Below are positions 1 through 13,600 of a stretch of 64,000 bases of DNA, piece by piece. Both the position numbers and the translations under genes were made by a program. How positions within the stretch are numbered: the first letter of the stretch is position 1; each line of letters starts with the position of its first letter. Source of the stretch: Dillenia suffruticosa (lineage: Eukaryota; Streptophyta; Magnoliopsida; Dilleniales; Dilleniaceae); assembly GCA_033439265.1 (NCBI GenBank), contig JAVTVX010000005.1:2242001-2306000 (forward strand), given 5' to 3'. The notes under the pieces were generated by a model. That model saw nothing but the letters and a program-made list of their open reading frames with translations, was not told the DNA's origin and did no database searches.

Positions 1-252
1 ACCCAAATGGCCATCGCTAATAAGGTAACGTAATAATGAACAAAAATCCAAAATTTCCACTAAACCTACATTATAGACAAACAAACCTTTATCGATAAAA
101 TAATTCACATGTTACTTTCAAATTTCTTCACCCGCACAAAACCCCAGAATTCACAACACACACACAAACTCCGCCCGGTCAAATTAAAAATCGAACCCAG
201 CAAAAATCCGTTCAATCCTCTGAATAAAATTCTGCGGGAATATTCTATTTCT

Positions 253-260
253 TATATAAA
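253..260 (+). promoter_or_regulatory. TATA box of the LBR-like gene
   Basis: TATATAAA lies about 47 bases before the chosen ATG at 307, giving a likely transcription start near 285. This favours the ATG at 307 over an in-frame ATG at 109, which would lie upstream of the promoter. It is a sequence match only. Confidence 0.6.
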
Positions 261-306
261 AAGCTCACAAACCCTCAAATTCATCGATCTCTATCTCAGT
301 CCCAAC

Positions 307-3300
307 ATGGGTCTCTCACGAATTCTCATGGCACACACAATTTTCCTTACTATTTTCTCTCTCCACTTTATTTCTTCAGACACCCACGAAGAGGGTTTCA
401 TTTCTGTGGAGGTTTCTGATGTGGGTCTTGAATTTGTGAAGGACTTGTTAATAAACAAGGCAATTTCTTCACTCACTCCACTTGAGCTACCCCCAATCGA
501 GAAGTCTAAGAAAATTCCAGTTGTGGGTAATGTTCACATGAATCTGACTAACATTACTATTTATGAAGTGAGTGTTTCTTCTTCTTCCGTGAAGACTGGA
601 GTGAGAGGTCTTGACATTGTTGCCTTGAATGCCACCGCCAACATTAATATGAATTGGCGTTATTCCTACCGTACTTGGTTAGTGCCTGTTGAGATAACTG
701 ATAAAGGGAATGCCTCTGTTCAGGTATAGGACTTTCAACATATATCTTTTCCTGAAATACTCTAATTTTCTCCGAAACATAGTTTTCCTCATATTCTCAT
801 ATTCCTTTTTATGTTTCTAGTGAAGTTTAGGTATATCAATTATGTAGTCTATATCAATCCATGTGTTATATATTGTTCATCCCTTGTTTTGTTAGCTCCA
901 TTGGATATTAATAAAAGATGATAATAGTGGGTATTTTTGGAAACTGTGGATCACTCAGGACTGGATTACTGAAAAGTTCCCTGCATGATGAGGCCTAATG
1001 ATGCGTTCAAAAGTCATTTTCCTACTATTTGTAAAATATAACTTTATTATTATTTATGATCAACTTAATTATATCTTCCATAAATGCGGAGCTGATGGGT
1101 GCTGTGCTGCTGCTTGTACAAAGGTTGAAGGTCTGCAACTGGGGCTTATTGTGGGTTTGAAGAACCAACAAGGAACTCTTAGGCTATCAGTACTGGAATG
1201 CAACTGCCGTGTGGGTGACATCTCCATAGATTTGGATGGTGGAGCGTCCTGGCTTTATCAAACGTATGGAATCCATTTCACACCCTTTAATTTTATTTAA
1301 AGAATGTGTGTATATATATATTTGCTTGGAACGGTGAGAATTAGTGGGTAAATTGATTTGAAGAATGACAGGGCCAAAAGGTACTTTCTCTGGTAGGGAT
1401 AAATATGTCCTAATTGCATGCTATGGAGTATGAAGCATGGACACTTCAAAATTGGAACTGTGTACATGTTTGTGTGCATCTAACTCGCACTGGACCATCA
1501 AATAGCAGAACTGAATCAAATGTGACCAATTAGCCAAACTACAAAATTACTTGTTACAAATAACATTTTGTTTGGCCTTCTTGCATTGTGGTATCAATAT
1601 GCCCCTCCCCACAGCCACCTAGGTAGGGGGAAAAGGTGCTCATGCATGCCCATCTTAGCATACAACAAAGAGAAAACGCTTATAAGAATACTCAACCAGT
1701 TTGCTTGCAATTACATAATATATAAAATATAATAGCCAATCACTCCTTCCATGTTATTATGTCAAACATTTCTCTGACTGCCCTGTTGTGGCTATTGCTA
1801 TCAAACTATCTTCAGAAACAGGACTGGCATTTCACTTGTTATAGTTTGGGATATAGTTACTAGGATATGTGCCTAATGTTCAAGATGGGACAGGCATAGA
1901 ATCAGAAATCCAAGGTAACCAGCATAGACTACGGAGAGAACTCAGGCTGTTTGCAGTAGATTTGTTTTGTCAAAAACAATAGATCTCTGGTGGTTTAAAT
2001 GGAATTTAATTTAGGACTGAAATTGACAAACTGGAACTCATAGTTTTGTATGTCTCAATCAATCATAGGCTCCAAGATGCTGTTTACAATCCCCTGTTGA
2101 CAGTAGGACCTCATTTTGGAATTGTAAACTTTGGCTGCTTTCAATTTTAAGGGCTTGGTGGTGGTGGTTTGGTAATTTATTCTTTTGCGAGAACAAGGAC
2201 AGTCAATACAGGAATACTTTATTTTGCTTTCTTTCTTGATGATCAAAGTAACTTTGATGGTTCCTTGGTAGCACCTTTCATGGGTGAAGCCCTTGTCTGT
2301 GGACATTGTCTTGCCAAAGCTTTTAACATTTCCAGTCTTGGCTTTATGATCTTGTTAGTAAAAAAACAATAAAAAAAGAAAAAAAAGAAGTGAAGGCGGT
2401 TATTAGAGAATGAATCACCTTCAAACATTAGTGCCACTGATCCTCTTTCTTTATGTCAGAGTGGTAGATGCTTTTGAAGGAAAATTGAAATCTGCAGTTC
2501 AAGATGCTTTCTCTGAGAAACTTAGAGAACAAATTAAGAAGTTTGATGCTTTGTTACAGAAACTTCCGAAGCAGATCCGGTTAACTAGGATTGCTACCTT
2601 GAACATTACTCTCGTAAACGATATTGTGCTAGGTAAATCGTCCATTGACTTTGATATCAATGGGCTATTCATACCAACAAGTGAAGCTGCTGTTTCCAAA
2701 TATCATCGGACTATGTCTGAGTCTCTGGACTCCTGCACAAATTTCACTAAGATGGCTGGGTTATCAATACGTGAAGATGTCATCAATTCTGCATTAGAAG
2801 TTTACTTCAATGTAAGCTTTCAAGTCTTAAGATCTACTGCTTTCCGGTTGCCCACCTGTCAACTTTGCTTTTAAGCTTGCTACTTGCACTACCTACATCT
2901 TTACATGGTTACATTGTCCAAGATGTAAAGTTTCGCAAATGAACGGATTTTTTTTTTTAATTATTATGAAGATACAGTTAAGCTGCAAAATTATATATCC
3001 TAAGGCTTGATATTAGCTCAAGGATCCTGTTTAAGGTATTGTTTGACATCTGGATAGATGTAATTCAGGCCCACAATATCTCAGTTAGGCTCACAACCAA
3101 GATAATCAGGTTCAAAACTCCAGTTTATTTTACTTAAAAACATAGTAATTTCAGAGAAATTTAATAAAACGACAAGACATTAGGGTCCACAGCAGGGCAA
3201 GGCTTTGCTTTGTTTTTTTGATGAACTAGTCTGCATGGTGAACGGACTCTTCACATGCATGCTCAGAGTAAAGTTTTAGATGCAAATTCAATTGATTTTT

Positions 3301-5658
3301 AGTAAATATACTGGTTCCTCCATCTGACTGTTGCTGTTTTTTCCAGGCAAATACCATGCACTGGACGATCGATAAATTCATGGACCAGTCCTTTCTGAAC
3401 ACTGCTGGCTGGATGTATTTTGTCCCGGAACTGTACAAGCAGTATCCAAATGATGATATGACTTTACATTTTGCTATATCTTCTCCTCCTACAGTTACAA
3501 TTTCAGAGGGTCACATTGATACTACCATTCACTCGGATCTGACTATCAGTGTTTTAGATGACGGACAACCTATTCCAGTTGCTTGTCTCTCACAGGTAAG
3601 AACTACCTGGGCTGTGACAACTGTGTAATAAACTCAATGAGCTGCTTTTTGCATATTTTTCTTTTGAGCTGCATAATACACTTCATTCTTTTTGGTGGGT
3701 GGTGGTGAATAAAAAGGAGGTTCCCTTGCAATGATTGTTGCCAAACCAAGCAGCATCATGCTGTGCCGGCTTCCTGTCCATCTACAAATTCTCAAGCATG
3801 TTATGCCAGCACTGAACATGAACATCTGGTTGCTTGGGTTTCCTTATTAAGCCTGAAAAACCAATAAATAAAATAAGATAAGGCTGTAATGAAGATGATA
3901 AGGAGTATAGATAGAGTAATACTACAATTAATGGAGCAGATTGAGCCTTAATGCAATGGATCCTCTGTATTCTGTTAATCCATCTGGGACAAGTGAAGAT
4001 GTTTAGTTGTGAAATGTACAGCTACTTGAGCTTGATTTGTGTCAAGCATCTGATATGTGTTAGATATAAAAAGTAAAGAGCGTGTGATTTAATGATTCAT
4101 AATAAGAATGAGGATCATGATAATTATAAGAATAATAAGAAATGAGAGATCTCTAAACTGAAATTTTCAGGCTTTTAGAATGGTCAATTTGTTGCATTTA
4201 CAGTTTGTGTCCTCTAAACTACATTCATTAATGTTAGTGGCCTTATAAATGAGAGAGTTCTTGACACTTCTTGCTGCAGGAAATGACAGCTAGTGGTTCT
4301 GTTGGAATCATTGGGAATAACGTGACCGCCAGTGTGCAATTAGATGACTTTACATTATCATTAAAGTGGAGCAAAGTTGGTGAACTGAAATTATCCCTAA
4401 TTCAGGTTTGAGAATTTAATCTTGTTTGCCTAAAGCATGATAGTGAAATTCTTGATAACGAGAGATGTGTGGGATTTTCTCCATGATTTAGACTGATAAA
4501 ATGAAGGAACCTTGCATCTAGTGAATTGGTTAATACTAGAATATTCTTCATCTTCTGACTTGCTTGTGATTGGTGGCCTTAGTCATGTGAAGCTTGCATT
4601 TCATCATGCTGTAGGATTAAATTAGTTCGTGTAAAGCTTATGGTCTCATCCATGTAGGCATAATTTTCATCATCATATTTAGTATTCCCGTGTAAAAATA
4701 TCGGGTAGTGATCAGCTTTTCTACATTTTCCATAGGCCAGATGTTGTCCTTTGAACCTCTTAGGTATTAATGCCAAATTCACTGATTTATTGATGTCTAT
4801 CTTGAGCTTCCGGGTTGCATTTACTTGAGGCCACGTGGTCATAACTATCCCTTGCTGTTCTGAAACATTGGTTCAGCAACAATCTACTATGGATGTTCGA
4901 ATTGAAAAGAAATTACTACAATCAAAAACAATAATTTTAGTTATCAAGGGCTTACTTTTTAGGATCGACATGTTCTTTAATATGATGAGAATCCCTGTTA
5001 TTCTGATTTGGGTCTTGTTTCGATATTTAAGTTGACCTCAGAATTCTGGTTAAATTCATATGTTAAGAATTATTTAGATGGAATGACACTGAAAGAATAT
5101 CTGGGTAGAATTAGTACCTTGTAAAAAGCTCTTATGAGATATCCAATGTATTGGAGATGTACATTCATGCCCTAATTAACCTGATTTAGGCAAATTCTGT
5201 CTTTCAATTTAGGTATTTTTAAGTTGCCAACTTCCGCCAGCTAAGACCCCAAAAATTCAGACTTTTTCAAAATATATATAATATCTTAAAGGTACAAGAG
5301 TCCAAGTAGTTTTCTTTGTAGATGCTTGTTTAGTTGCTTGAGACCAAGGCATTGGTTTGTTCGCCCCTTGTAAGCCTAATATCATCCTCTAGACCAAAAG
5401 AAGAGGCTATTCACTAATCATTTATGGAACCCTCTAACTTTCTGGTTTTTGCAGGTAGCAATATCGAGGATCCTCAACAACATTATAGTGCCATTATTAA
5501 ATTTCTACCTGGAGAGAGGGTATCAGCTTCCTACTATTCGTGGCATGATGTTTCAGAATGCTGAAATACTCTGCACCAATTCAACCATTATGATATGCAG
5601 TGACGTGGCATTTCCAAAATGGCACCATACAAATCTGCTTTCAATTTTCTACCAGTAA
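307..5658 (+). CDS. BPI/LBP family (LBR-like) lipid/LPS-binding protein, complete, 6 exons
   Basis: Exons: 307-723, 1124-1263, 2460-2811, 3347-3595, 4280-4405 and 5455-5658. All introns are GT-AG, phases join cleanly, and the protein is 495 aa. The start is followed by a hydrophobic signal peptide (about residues 1-24), so the product should enter the secretory pathway. The next residues (EEGFISVEVSDVGLEFVK) and later blocks ([15 protein letters not shown]-free BPI core, MHWTIDKFMDQS) match the plant LBR proteins as I remember them (Arabidopsis At1g04970, about the same length). Family knowledge: plant LBRs have two BPI/PLUNC-type lipid-binding folds, bind bacterial lipopolysaccharide and are linked to LPS-triggered defence gene expression. 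The Cys pair expected in the N-terminal BPI domain is plausibly in exon 2 (LECNCRV). No disabling changes were seen. Expression and ligand are inferred from family only. Confidence 0.9.
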
Positions 5659-6397
5659 ATTTGCATTACCAGGCATAAGCAAAGAGCAGTTGCTCATTTG
5701 AAGTGGCATTGCATATCAGAATGTGTTAGATTGAACGAAATTCTGTACTGGGTGTTCTGCAATATATTTAAAAGAAAAAAAGAAAGGCGGTGCATAGATA
5801 GGTATATATATAGGTATATTATATCCATGTGGTGTAAGTTTTGAGAGTGTGTTAAATGGAAGAGTGTTGTTTCATGAGGCAGAACTTGCACATTCTTTTG
5901 TTGTTTCTTAAAAACTATAGAGAGGAATGAATATTCATCGGAGATGTTCCATGTGCTGTTTGATGAGTATCAAATTTACCATACCTTGTTCTCGTTGAAA
6001 TGCCTTAACCTGAGATGGTTGATGATAGCAGCTTCTGATGAAGTGAATGTAAGCAGAAGAGGGCGTGTCTTCAGAAAAGGGGATGTTAATTAGCAAGTCA
6101 TTTTGCATCGCGTTGTATAAGTCAGGTGTTCCTTTTCTTCTGAGCTTAGATAGACAGTGGAGGGTAACGACCAATTTAATTATTACATTTGGGTTATTTA
6201 TTCTATAACCATGTTGCTCCATGCGAGAGCTTGTAACCCTACCCCTCTTAGCAAAAGGAGCATCTATTTCATGAGAGAAATCTGATTTAATTATTATATT
6301 TGAGTTACATTTTGATTAATTCGATTAAAATTATTATCTATTTTTTTTTAAGAAATAAATCTTCTAACATAATTTTTTCCATTTTCAAAATTTAAAC
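5659..6397. other. 3' flank of the LBR-like gene and short spacer
   Basis: About 740 bases from the LBR stop codon to the P450 fragment. The first 300 or so are probably 3' UTR. From about 6290 the sequence becomes AT-rich with runs of T and an AATAAA-like motif near 6355. No missing N-terminal half of the P450 is visible here. Confidence 0.5.
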
Positions 6398-7024
6398 ATG
6401 AATATCCACAAATATGATGCGGGCACGTACAACACTAGCGCTGCTTTGGAGTGGATTATGGCGAACTTGGTGAAATATCCACAAATCCAATCCAAGTTGT
6501 TTGAAGAAATTAGATGTGTTGTTAGTGAAAAAATTAGTGAAAAGGATTTGCAGAAAAGACCATACTTGAAGGCTGTGGTATTAGAAGGGTTGAGAAGACA
6601 CCCTCCTGCTCATTTTGTGCTGCCTCATGCAGTGGCTCAAGACGTAGCTCTTGGCGGTTACGTTATACCCAAGAATGCTACAATGAATTTCTTGCTAGCA
6701 GAAATGGGGTGGGATCCACAAGTTTGGGAAAATCCAACGGAGTTCAAGCCAGAAAGGTTTATGGGAAAAGAGGAGGGATTTGATGTGACCGGGATTAGGG
6801 AAGTTAAGATGATGCCATTTGGTGTTGGAAGAAGGATTTGCCCCGGAGGTGGTTTGTCCATGATGCATTTAGAATATTTTGTGGCTAATCTGGTTTGGCA
6901 TTTTGAATGGGTTGTTGATGGTGATGATGTTGATTTGTCCGAGAAGCAAGAGTTCATCACCGTGATGAAGAATCCACAGCGAGCCCACGTAATCCATCGA
7001 TTCAATTTTGAGGAAGGTTTCTGA
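6398..7024 (+). pseudogene. Cytochrome P450 fragment, CYP89-like, C-terminal half only
   Basis: A 208-residue open frame covers the P450 region from the I-helix to the C-terminus. The oxygen-binding motif is altered: the expected AGTDTTS reads AGTYNTS, changing the conserved Asp and the first Thr. The K-helix ExxR (EGLR), the PERF motif (FKPERF) and the haem loop [11 protein letters not shown] with its Cys ligand are intact. The wording ([25 protein letters not shown]) is closest to the CYP89 family from memory. Full members are about 500 aa, so some 300 N-terminal residues (membrane anchor to H-helix) are missing, and the upstream DNA shows no trace of them. I call it a truncated relic; a spliced-in upstream exon is not visible. 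The open frame suggests recent truncation or luck. Family-level call is firm, subfamily less so. Confidence 0.8.
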
Positions 7025-8172
7025 AACGTTCCGGCCTTATTTGATCTTAATAAGATGTGATGACATTCCGGGTTTATTATATCTGGTGCTTAAGTGTTTT
7101 GCTGCCTCGTGCACGCGTTACAATAGCAAACTTAGTGTTCCTTGTATCACCTCTTACGTTTCTGCAACCTGTGCTACCTCATATGCAAGTGTTCTCTAAG
7201 TTCCTCATCACCTGAAAGCTTGTTGTGTAATGATATTACTTGTTTAGGTAATCTCCTTCTATCTATTCCCCTCTCTTCCCTTCTTTCACGTGTATGCTAA
7301 GGAGCCAGTTTCACGATGTGAGAATAAAGAATAAAAATAGGATATAAGTTGGGAGGTTGTGGCCACATCAAGCCACAACTATATATATGTAGGAGTAATG
7401 ATCCCCCATATTACAATTATGTACTTTAAAAATTTTATGAAATTGTTTCCTTATGACAATAAGACTTTCTCTACGACTGTGTTTCTTATAGTCTAATAGA
7501 TGAGTCGTTACCATTTTTGTTTTAAAATATAGGTTAAAAAGGAATTCAGATAAAGTTGAGATTAATTATGTGCAATTGAAATTAAGTAAATTCTTTTAAC
7601 ATAAAAATTCTTTATATAGTGGGACCTTAATATAAAATAGTTAAGTTGAGAAAAGTTAAAATTTCTCAAAGACTATCCTAGTTTCATGGAAAAAGGGTCT
7701 TCTTTTACCTTTACTTGTATATGTAATGAAAAATATAGTTTGAAATCATTACTGTTTAATAATCGGATATTAATATCAGCTTTTACCTCTCTCTAATACA
7801 CATCAAAGATAGGAGTATTCCCCCCCCCCCCAAAAAAAAAAAAAGAACATGATATGAAATGTAAGAATCATGATATAAGAAATAATTTTTTTTTTAATTT
7901 TTTGAATCAAATAATAGAGTTAAAGTTATCGTAACACTTTTGAAAAGAGCTAAAAATGTTATGAAAATCATTCTTAAGAGGAAAAAGAAGCAAAATCTAT
8001 AAGACCTATCCAGAAAAATTAAAATCATAGATGGAGTTTTAAATATAAAAAATTATTAATATAATGAATTTTATTCTCTTTTATGAAAAATTGAAAATTT
8101 TATAAAATTTTCACTAACTAAAATATATTACAAAAAATAAAATAAGAAAAAATTCGCCATTTAAAATTTGTC
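7025..8172. other. AT-rich spacer
   Basis: No gene seen. It contains a poly-C run followed by poly-A near 7820-7845 and many short AT runs. Nothing else can be supported. Confidence 0.5.
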
Positions 8173-9382
8173 AAAACCACTGGCAATCCTATTTTATAGT
8201 CTGTCAAAGGAGCCAACGGTTTTGTAGTCACATTCTTTTTTCTAACTCGGCTTCAAATCTCTTTGTTAGAAAAAGAAAAATAGTTTGTCGAAGGTCACAG
8301 CCTGTGTTGGATTTAATTCACACAACATGTGTATGCGAAAGTGTAGTAAAAAGATCGAAATTTTCAGATTATCTCAATGTGTAGGATTGGTCTTCAAAAA
8401 TTCAATCGCGTCGCGAAATCTGTCGAATGGATTGCATGATCGGGATAGTGATAACGAGATCAAATCACCACTGTATTATCATGATGCCTCGATTCTCAAG
8501 TCCGTTGATCTCCATTGGCCAAAGAAATTTTTCTATGCAAGAATTTTTCAACCCTCAATTTTTTTCTTCAAGATGTGTATATCAAGCCTTTGTCATACCT
8601 CTCTCATAGCAAATGTTCTCTCACGGACGTACAGAGAAGTAACCTCTCTCTCCCTAGTTACTCGCGTTTTCAACCACACTTAAAAGAAAGATGGAGTTAT
8701 TATGGCTAATGTGGGGTAATTTAGGGTTAATGCGGGAGTTATAGAGATAACGGTAGTTAACCCATTATCTCCTATCCCCATAATGCTCCTCAATGGGCAT
8801 ACAAACCAACAGCATGTATTTTTGCAAGCAAAAGTTTGGATGATACAAGCCAGTTCGACGTTCAGTCGGCCATACTCTTGTGTTGAACTTTTGTGTGGGC
8901 TAGCTCTTGGGGCAAGCCTGCTGGCCTATGTTCCTCGTTGTGTTCTTGACTGAGTCTCGTTTCATTTTTTTTTTGGGTGCCCTTAAACTGAGTCCATCAC
9001 CTGATATCCAGAGTTTCTTTCTAATTAATCTGGGTTAATTCGACTAAGGTCACTTTTAGGGGTATGGATCTTTCAACGTAATCGACTCCATGCCTAAATT
9101 GCGAATCAAACTTATGATCTTGGTTAAGGGGATGCAACGACTTACCGACTACGCCAACTATCTGTTGGTTAAGTCTCGTTTCTTGTCCCCAACCTATCAA
9201 TTACCGGATAATCGGTTTTGCGAAATAAAATATTAAATTTTTTAATTAAATTTTTAATTCAAAATTTAAAAAAAAATTACGTTAGAAGAGTTATCTTTTA
9301 AATAGGGCCCCTGTAAATACGCCAATCAAATTAGTTAAACATGAATTTAGATATCGATGATGATTAAAAAAAACCACTGGCA
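8173..9382. repeat. 1.2 kb block flanked by a 14-bp direct repeat
   Basis: AAAACCACTGGCAA occurs at 8173-8186 and again at 9369-9382. The right copy directly follows an A-run (GATTAAAA...), as expected for a target-site duplication after the A-tail of a retroposed sequence on the + strand. The interior (8187-9368) shows no recognised protein or terminal inverted repeat. A separate SINE (8964-9171) sits inside it with its own flanking repeat, so that SINE would be the later insertion. The identity of the outer block is unknown. Confidence 0.45.
8953..9182 (-). mobile_element. tRNA-derived SINE with 11-bp target-site duplication
   Basis: AGTCTCGTTTC flanks the element at 8953-8963 and 9172-9182. 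Read on the minus strand, the 208-bp body (9171 to 8964) begins with a Pol III A box, TGGCGTAGTCG, then a B-box-like AAGTTTGATTC about 35 bases on, and ends in a poly-A tract (the T-run near 8965-8974). A box, B box, A tail and target duplication together make this a SINE. The family name is not known to me. Confidence 0.8.
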
Positions 9383-10683
9383 ACCTCTAAATAAATAAAA
9401 AAAAGAGTACTTTATCTTTTTGGTGATCGGTCTCTGCTAATCAATTTATTGAATCTGACTATTCTGATTCAATTTACCTATCGGGTTTATTAAGGGGTGA
9501 TCCTGTTAATTTTTTTAATTTCTAAGAATTTAGTATTCTATCATTTAATTAAAGAAGATATTGATAAAAAAATAAATAAATAAATTATTTCGTCAAAAGT
9601 CTAAACCAACAAATGCTGTCAAGTAAAAACTCTTACACTAATATTAAAAATTATTATGAAATTTTATTTATCATGAGAGGGTTAGTAGAAAATATTATTT
9701 CTATTAGGTATGTTTAGATTTAAAAATATTTATCTATTTTTATATTACTCATTTAGAAACATTAAAAGATATGTATTACAGTTTCATATTGTTTTAAAAT
9801 TAATTATTGGTAAAAAAATATAATTTTAATAAGTGCTTCTAAAATATTAACCATTTATAGAAATTTATTTTCTCAGACACTATTTGCTCCCTAGAAAATT
9901 ATCATACTCAGAAAAATATTTGTATAATAAAATTTTTCTTGCAGAACATATTTTTATAGTGATTGTCAAAAATTTTTTTTGAGAATTTATTTTATTTTGA
10001 CTTAATTTCAATGGCGACCAAAAGGTATTTTATTGAACAGAATATTTTCCAACGTTTTATCAGAGAAAAAAAAAAAAAAAAAAAAGGAAAGCATTTTGAG
10101 AGTTTATCTCCGCAAAAAGGAAATCGAGGATAAAAAGGATAATTGACAAAACGGTGTACGGGGAGAAAACGGCAAGGAAAAGGATTAAAAACGCAGCTGA
10201 CTTCGCAAGGGGTAGAATGGTAATAATGAAAACTTTTGGGAGATTTTCGGTAAATAACGAAACAAAATAAAAACTTTGTTTTTCTCTCTCTCTCTCATCC
10301 TCTGCTCAGTTGCCCGACACCGCCCCATCCCACCTCTCTCTCTCTTTCTCTCTCTGTTGCGCATAACATAGTCCCTCACCATACTTTACTTACGAAGCTC
10401 TCTCTCTCTAAAACTCAATTACCCGCCAAAAAGGTTTTAATTTAACGTATTTTCATCCTTTTCAAAATTTTGAACCTCTCCCTCCCTCGTTTCTCTCCTC
10501 CTCTTATCTCTCTCCCCGCTAGGGTTTTCATCTTCTAATTTCTCTCTCTATCCTCTCTTGTTTCTCTCTCTCTCCCCCTCCAGAGGTTGTCCCGTCAAAA
10601 CAGCTTGGTTTCTCCAGAACAAGGATAGAAGGACGTTGTTTATGGATTTTAACCGTTGATTCCCTCGTTCAATTCGTTGCAAG
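9383..10683. other. Spacer and CT-rich leader of the PHD gene
   Basis: AT-rich DNA to about 10250, including a poly-A run near 10068-10085, followed by a strongly CT-rich stretch (about 10280-10590) typical of plant 5' UTRs. No protein-coding frame is supported before the ATG at 10684. Confidence 0.5.
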
Positions 10684-13600
10684 ATGGATAAGACGAGTGC
10701 CGAGCCAATAGATCGCTTAGAATCGGATTCCAAGGATTTGGATGTATCAGTTGGTGAGGAGAGCCCGATGATTGATGGAGAGAACGGTGAAATTGAAGCC
10801 AATGGGGTGAAAAAGAAAGCTAGGGTTGGTAAAAATGGGTCTAGGGACATGAGGAGAGTGGCGGAGATAGTTCTGGTGTTGTCCGCGATGGGATCAGTGC
10901 GAGGTGGGAGGAGTCCGACGGATTCTGAGAAGGAATTGATGGCGGAGGCGCGAGCCAAGTTGGTGGACATTTGCGAAGCAATTGCACCGAAAGATATTGT
11001 GTCTAAGGATGCAATTGAGTCTGTGATTGAAGATCTAGGGCTTAATAACAAGGCTAAGGATTTGAGGTTAGGGTTTCGACCCCCCAAGATGTCTATCAAT
11101 GACAAGTTGTTGCATACAAAACGGAAGGTGATTTTGATTTTCTTGCTGTTTTATACATTTTGTGAAATTAGGGTCTGAGGTTTTTTCCTTGGAATTCAAT
11201 GCTTCCTTCTTGATTAGATTTTACGTTCTATAGTGATTTGAAGATTTCTGTTAGTTCATGTAGTCGTACATATTGTTGTTGTTAAAATTCTTGGTGTTTC
11301 TCTTGCTGTTTTTTTGCGGTGTATGATATTAGGGTTTTGGTTTTGTTCCTTGGCAGTTCAAACCTCCTCTTGGCTAGATTAAAAGTTATTCCTTTTTTGT
11401 AATTTTGTGGATTGTTGTTGTTAAAGATGGTAATGGAGCCATGATAAAGTGCAGCAAATGTATCTGTTTGTGTTAGTGTGTCTATCTACTTTGGGAAGGA
11501 ACACATGCGTGTGAGTGAATTGAGAGAACAAGTAGAGGTAGCTGACTCAAAAGTAGTTGGAATAGAAGATCCAATCAGCTTGCGTTGTGGGTGTAACGTT
11601 CTATTGGTTACGGGTGTTGATAGAAGTGACAATATAAACCACTTCTTGTGTTTTTTTTTTTTCACCCAAAGAGTACAGTTGTTATCAACCTGTGTCACGT
11701 CTTTATATTACATTTACAACACAAAGTTAATGAATGCAATTAGTGCAGTGTGTGTTCTGCAAGTGAAGCAGAGGTTGGGTTGGTTTTGTAGAAAAAAGCT
11801 GATGCCAAAAGCACTTCTCTGACAATGTTGTGCAACAAGGTTGTTTAGGTTTGGAAACAGAATTTAGTCTTACTCCCAGACCAAACTTGATGCCACTACC
11901 ATAAGTGAGACAATTTGTACAGTTTGAACCGAAACTATTTGTCTTCCTTACTTTAATTTTGTTCTTATTTAGTCAATGAATTCCCTTATTTCGTGTTATC
12001 TCGAGTATTTAATGATATGAGCACCATATTATGACTAAGAACCTAAATGATTTGGTTACTTGACAGTATTATGGTAATAAAAAATTGAAAACTACTTAGT
12101 GTAATTTGTTGCTGCAATTTTTAGACTGCATCCCTATTAAATGACATTTAATAATGTTTTTTAAGATTGGATTTGCCTAGATGGCTGAAAAAATTGCCAG
12201 CTGGCCAAACTGACTTAACTGGTAAATAGTGGTTTCTGGTAATCTCTTGTACACAATATGAGGCTTGAAAGGTTTTTTAAAGGGGGCCTTGCTTGCTGCA
12301 TTGCATTCATTAAGTGAAGGGTGAGGTTGGCCAAGGGAAGGGGGAGGTGAGGTGGTTCCCTTCCCTTCCCTTAAGCTAATTCTTTCCTGCTTTACATCGG
12401 AGGTAGCGATGTGGCAAACAGAATTTGCGGTGCAGGTGAAGATAGATTAGAATGTTTTCATGGGCCAGAGAGCCGGCCTTAATTTATTTTTCTGGTCATT
12501 ACCAAAACATGGTTAGTGCAGCTTCGGTTTAAAAATTTCACAACCCGCTAATAACCGACCCGCATGAGGTATTGTATTTTTATGCACTATTAATAGGGAG
12601 AAACTAGTCATTTAATTTACCATAGAAAACCCTAATCCCCCTTTACCATTTATCATTTACCTACCTTGCTTCTCACCCCATTTACCATTTGTCATTTACC
12701 TACCTTACTTCTTCTGGAGTCCTATTTAGGCCTTAACTTAACCCTAATCAATCTTACATTCTCCTTTCTCTGCTGCCTTCCATGGATGTCGGCACCATCA
12801 TGTCTGAGTCATTGTTGTGATCCTTTTCATTTTCTCCCTTCCAAGTCATATTACTTTTCTCTCAAGAGACACAAGATCTTGGGTATCTCTCTCTCTCTCT
12901 CTCTGTTTTGTTTGTTTATATTTCTAACCAGCGAAAGCTGACCATTCTGGCTGAAACTGAATTTGGATCAGTTTCTGGGCCTTTTTTGGCTGGTCACAAT
13001 TTCATTTTGTTTTGGCTAGAATATAGAGGAAAAGTGGATGAAAAACAAGCGAGTACATCTGTACTTGCCTACACTACAATTTTTAAGTTTTCAGTATCGA
13101 GGTTTTGTTAGAGATAGATTTTTTTTTATATAATTTTTTTATTAAACTTGAATTAATGCAGTGGTTCGGTATAGCTATTTAATTTATTTATCTATTTTCA
13201 AATGGAAGTGGCATCAATGGCTGCAGTTTAGATGGTCTGCACTTCTTGGACTGATGTTGTTTTTGCTTTTTATTCTTGTGCTGCTGATATAACACAGCAG
13301 ATGAGCTTTTGGCAACCCATCCTGTAGCCCTTTATATATTCTTTTCCCCTCTGTTTTGATGTTATCTGATAGAATCAATGCCCTTTCTGATTATTACTTA
13401 GCCTTTTACATGGAAGTGCTTTACTGGTTAGACATGGTTGTCATCAAGTACTTTGAGCTTGTGCATGAACACACTCACTCACACTTACACACATGTATAT
13501 TTATTCTGCTTTTGTGTATTAATTTGGTTCAGCACTTCTTGTTTAGATGGAAGAATCAAAGGCGTTTGCTGCACATGCAGCTGCATATTCATCTCAAAGG

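Noticed and set aside
109-306. Upstream in-frame ATG for the LBR-like gene
   Set aside because: It lies before the TATA box and would bury the signal peptide behind 66 residues unlike the family.
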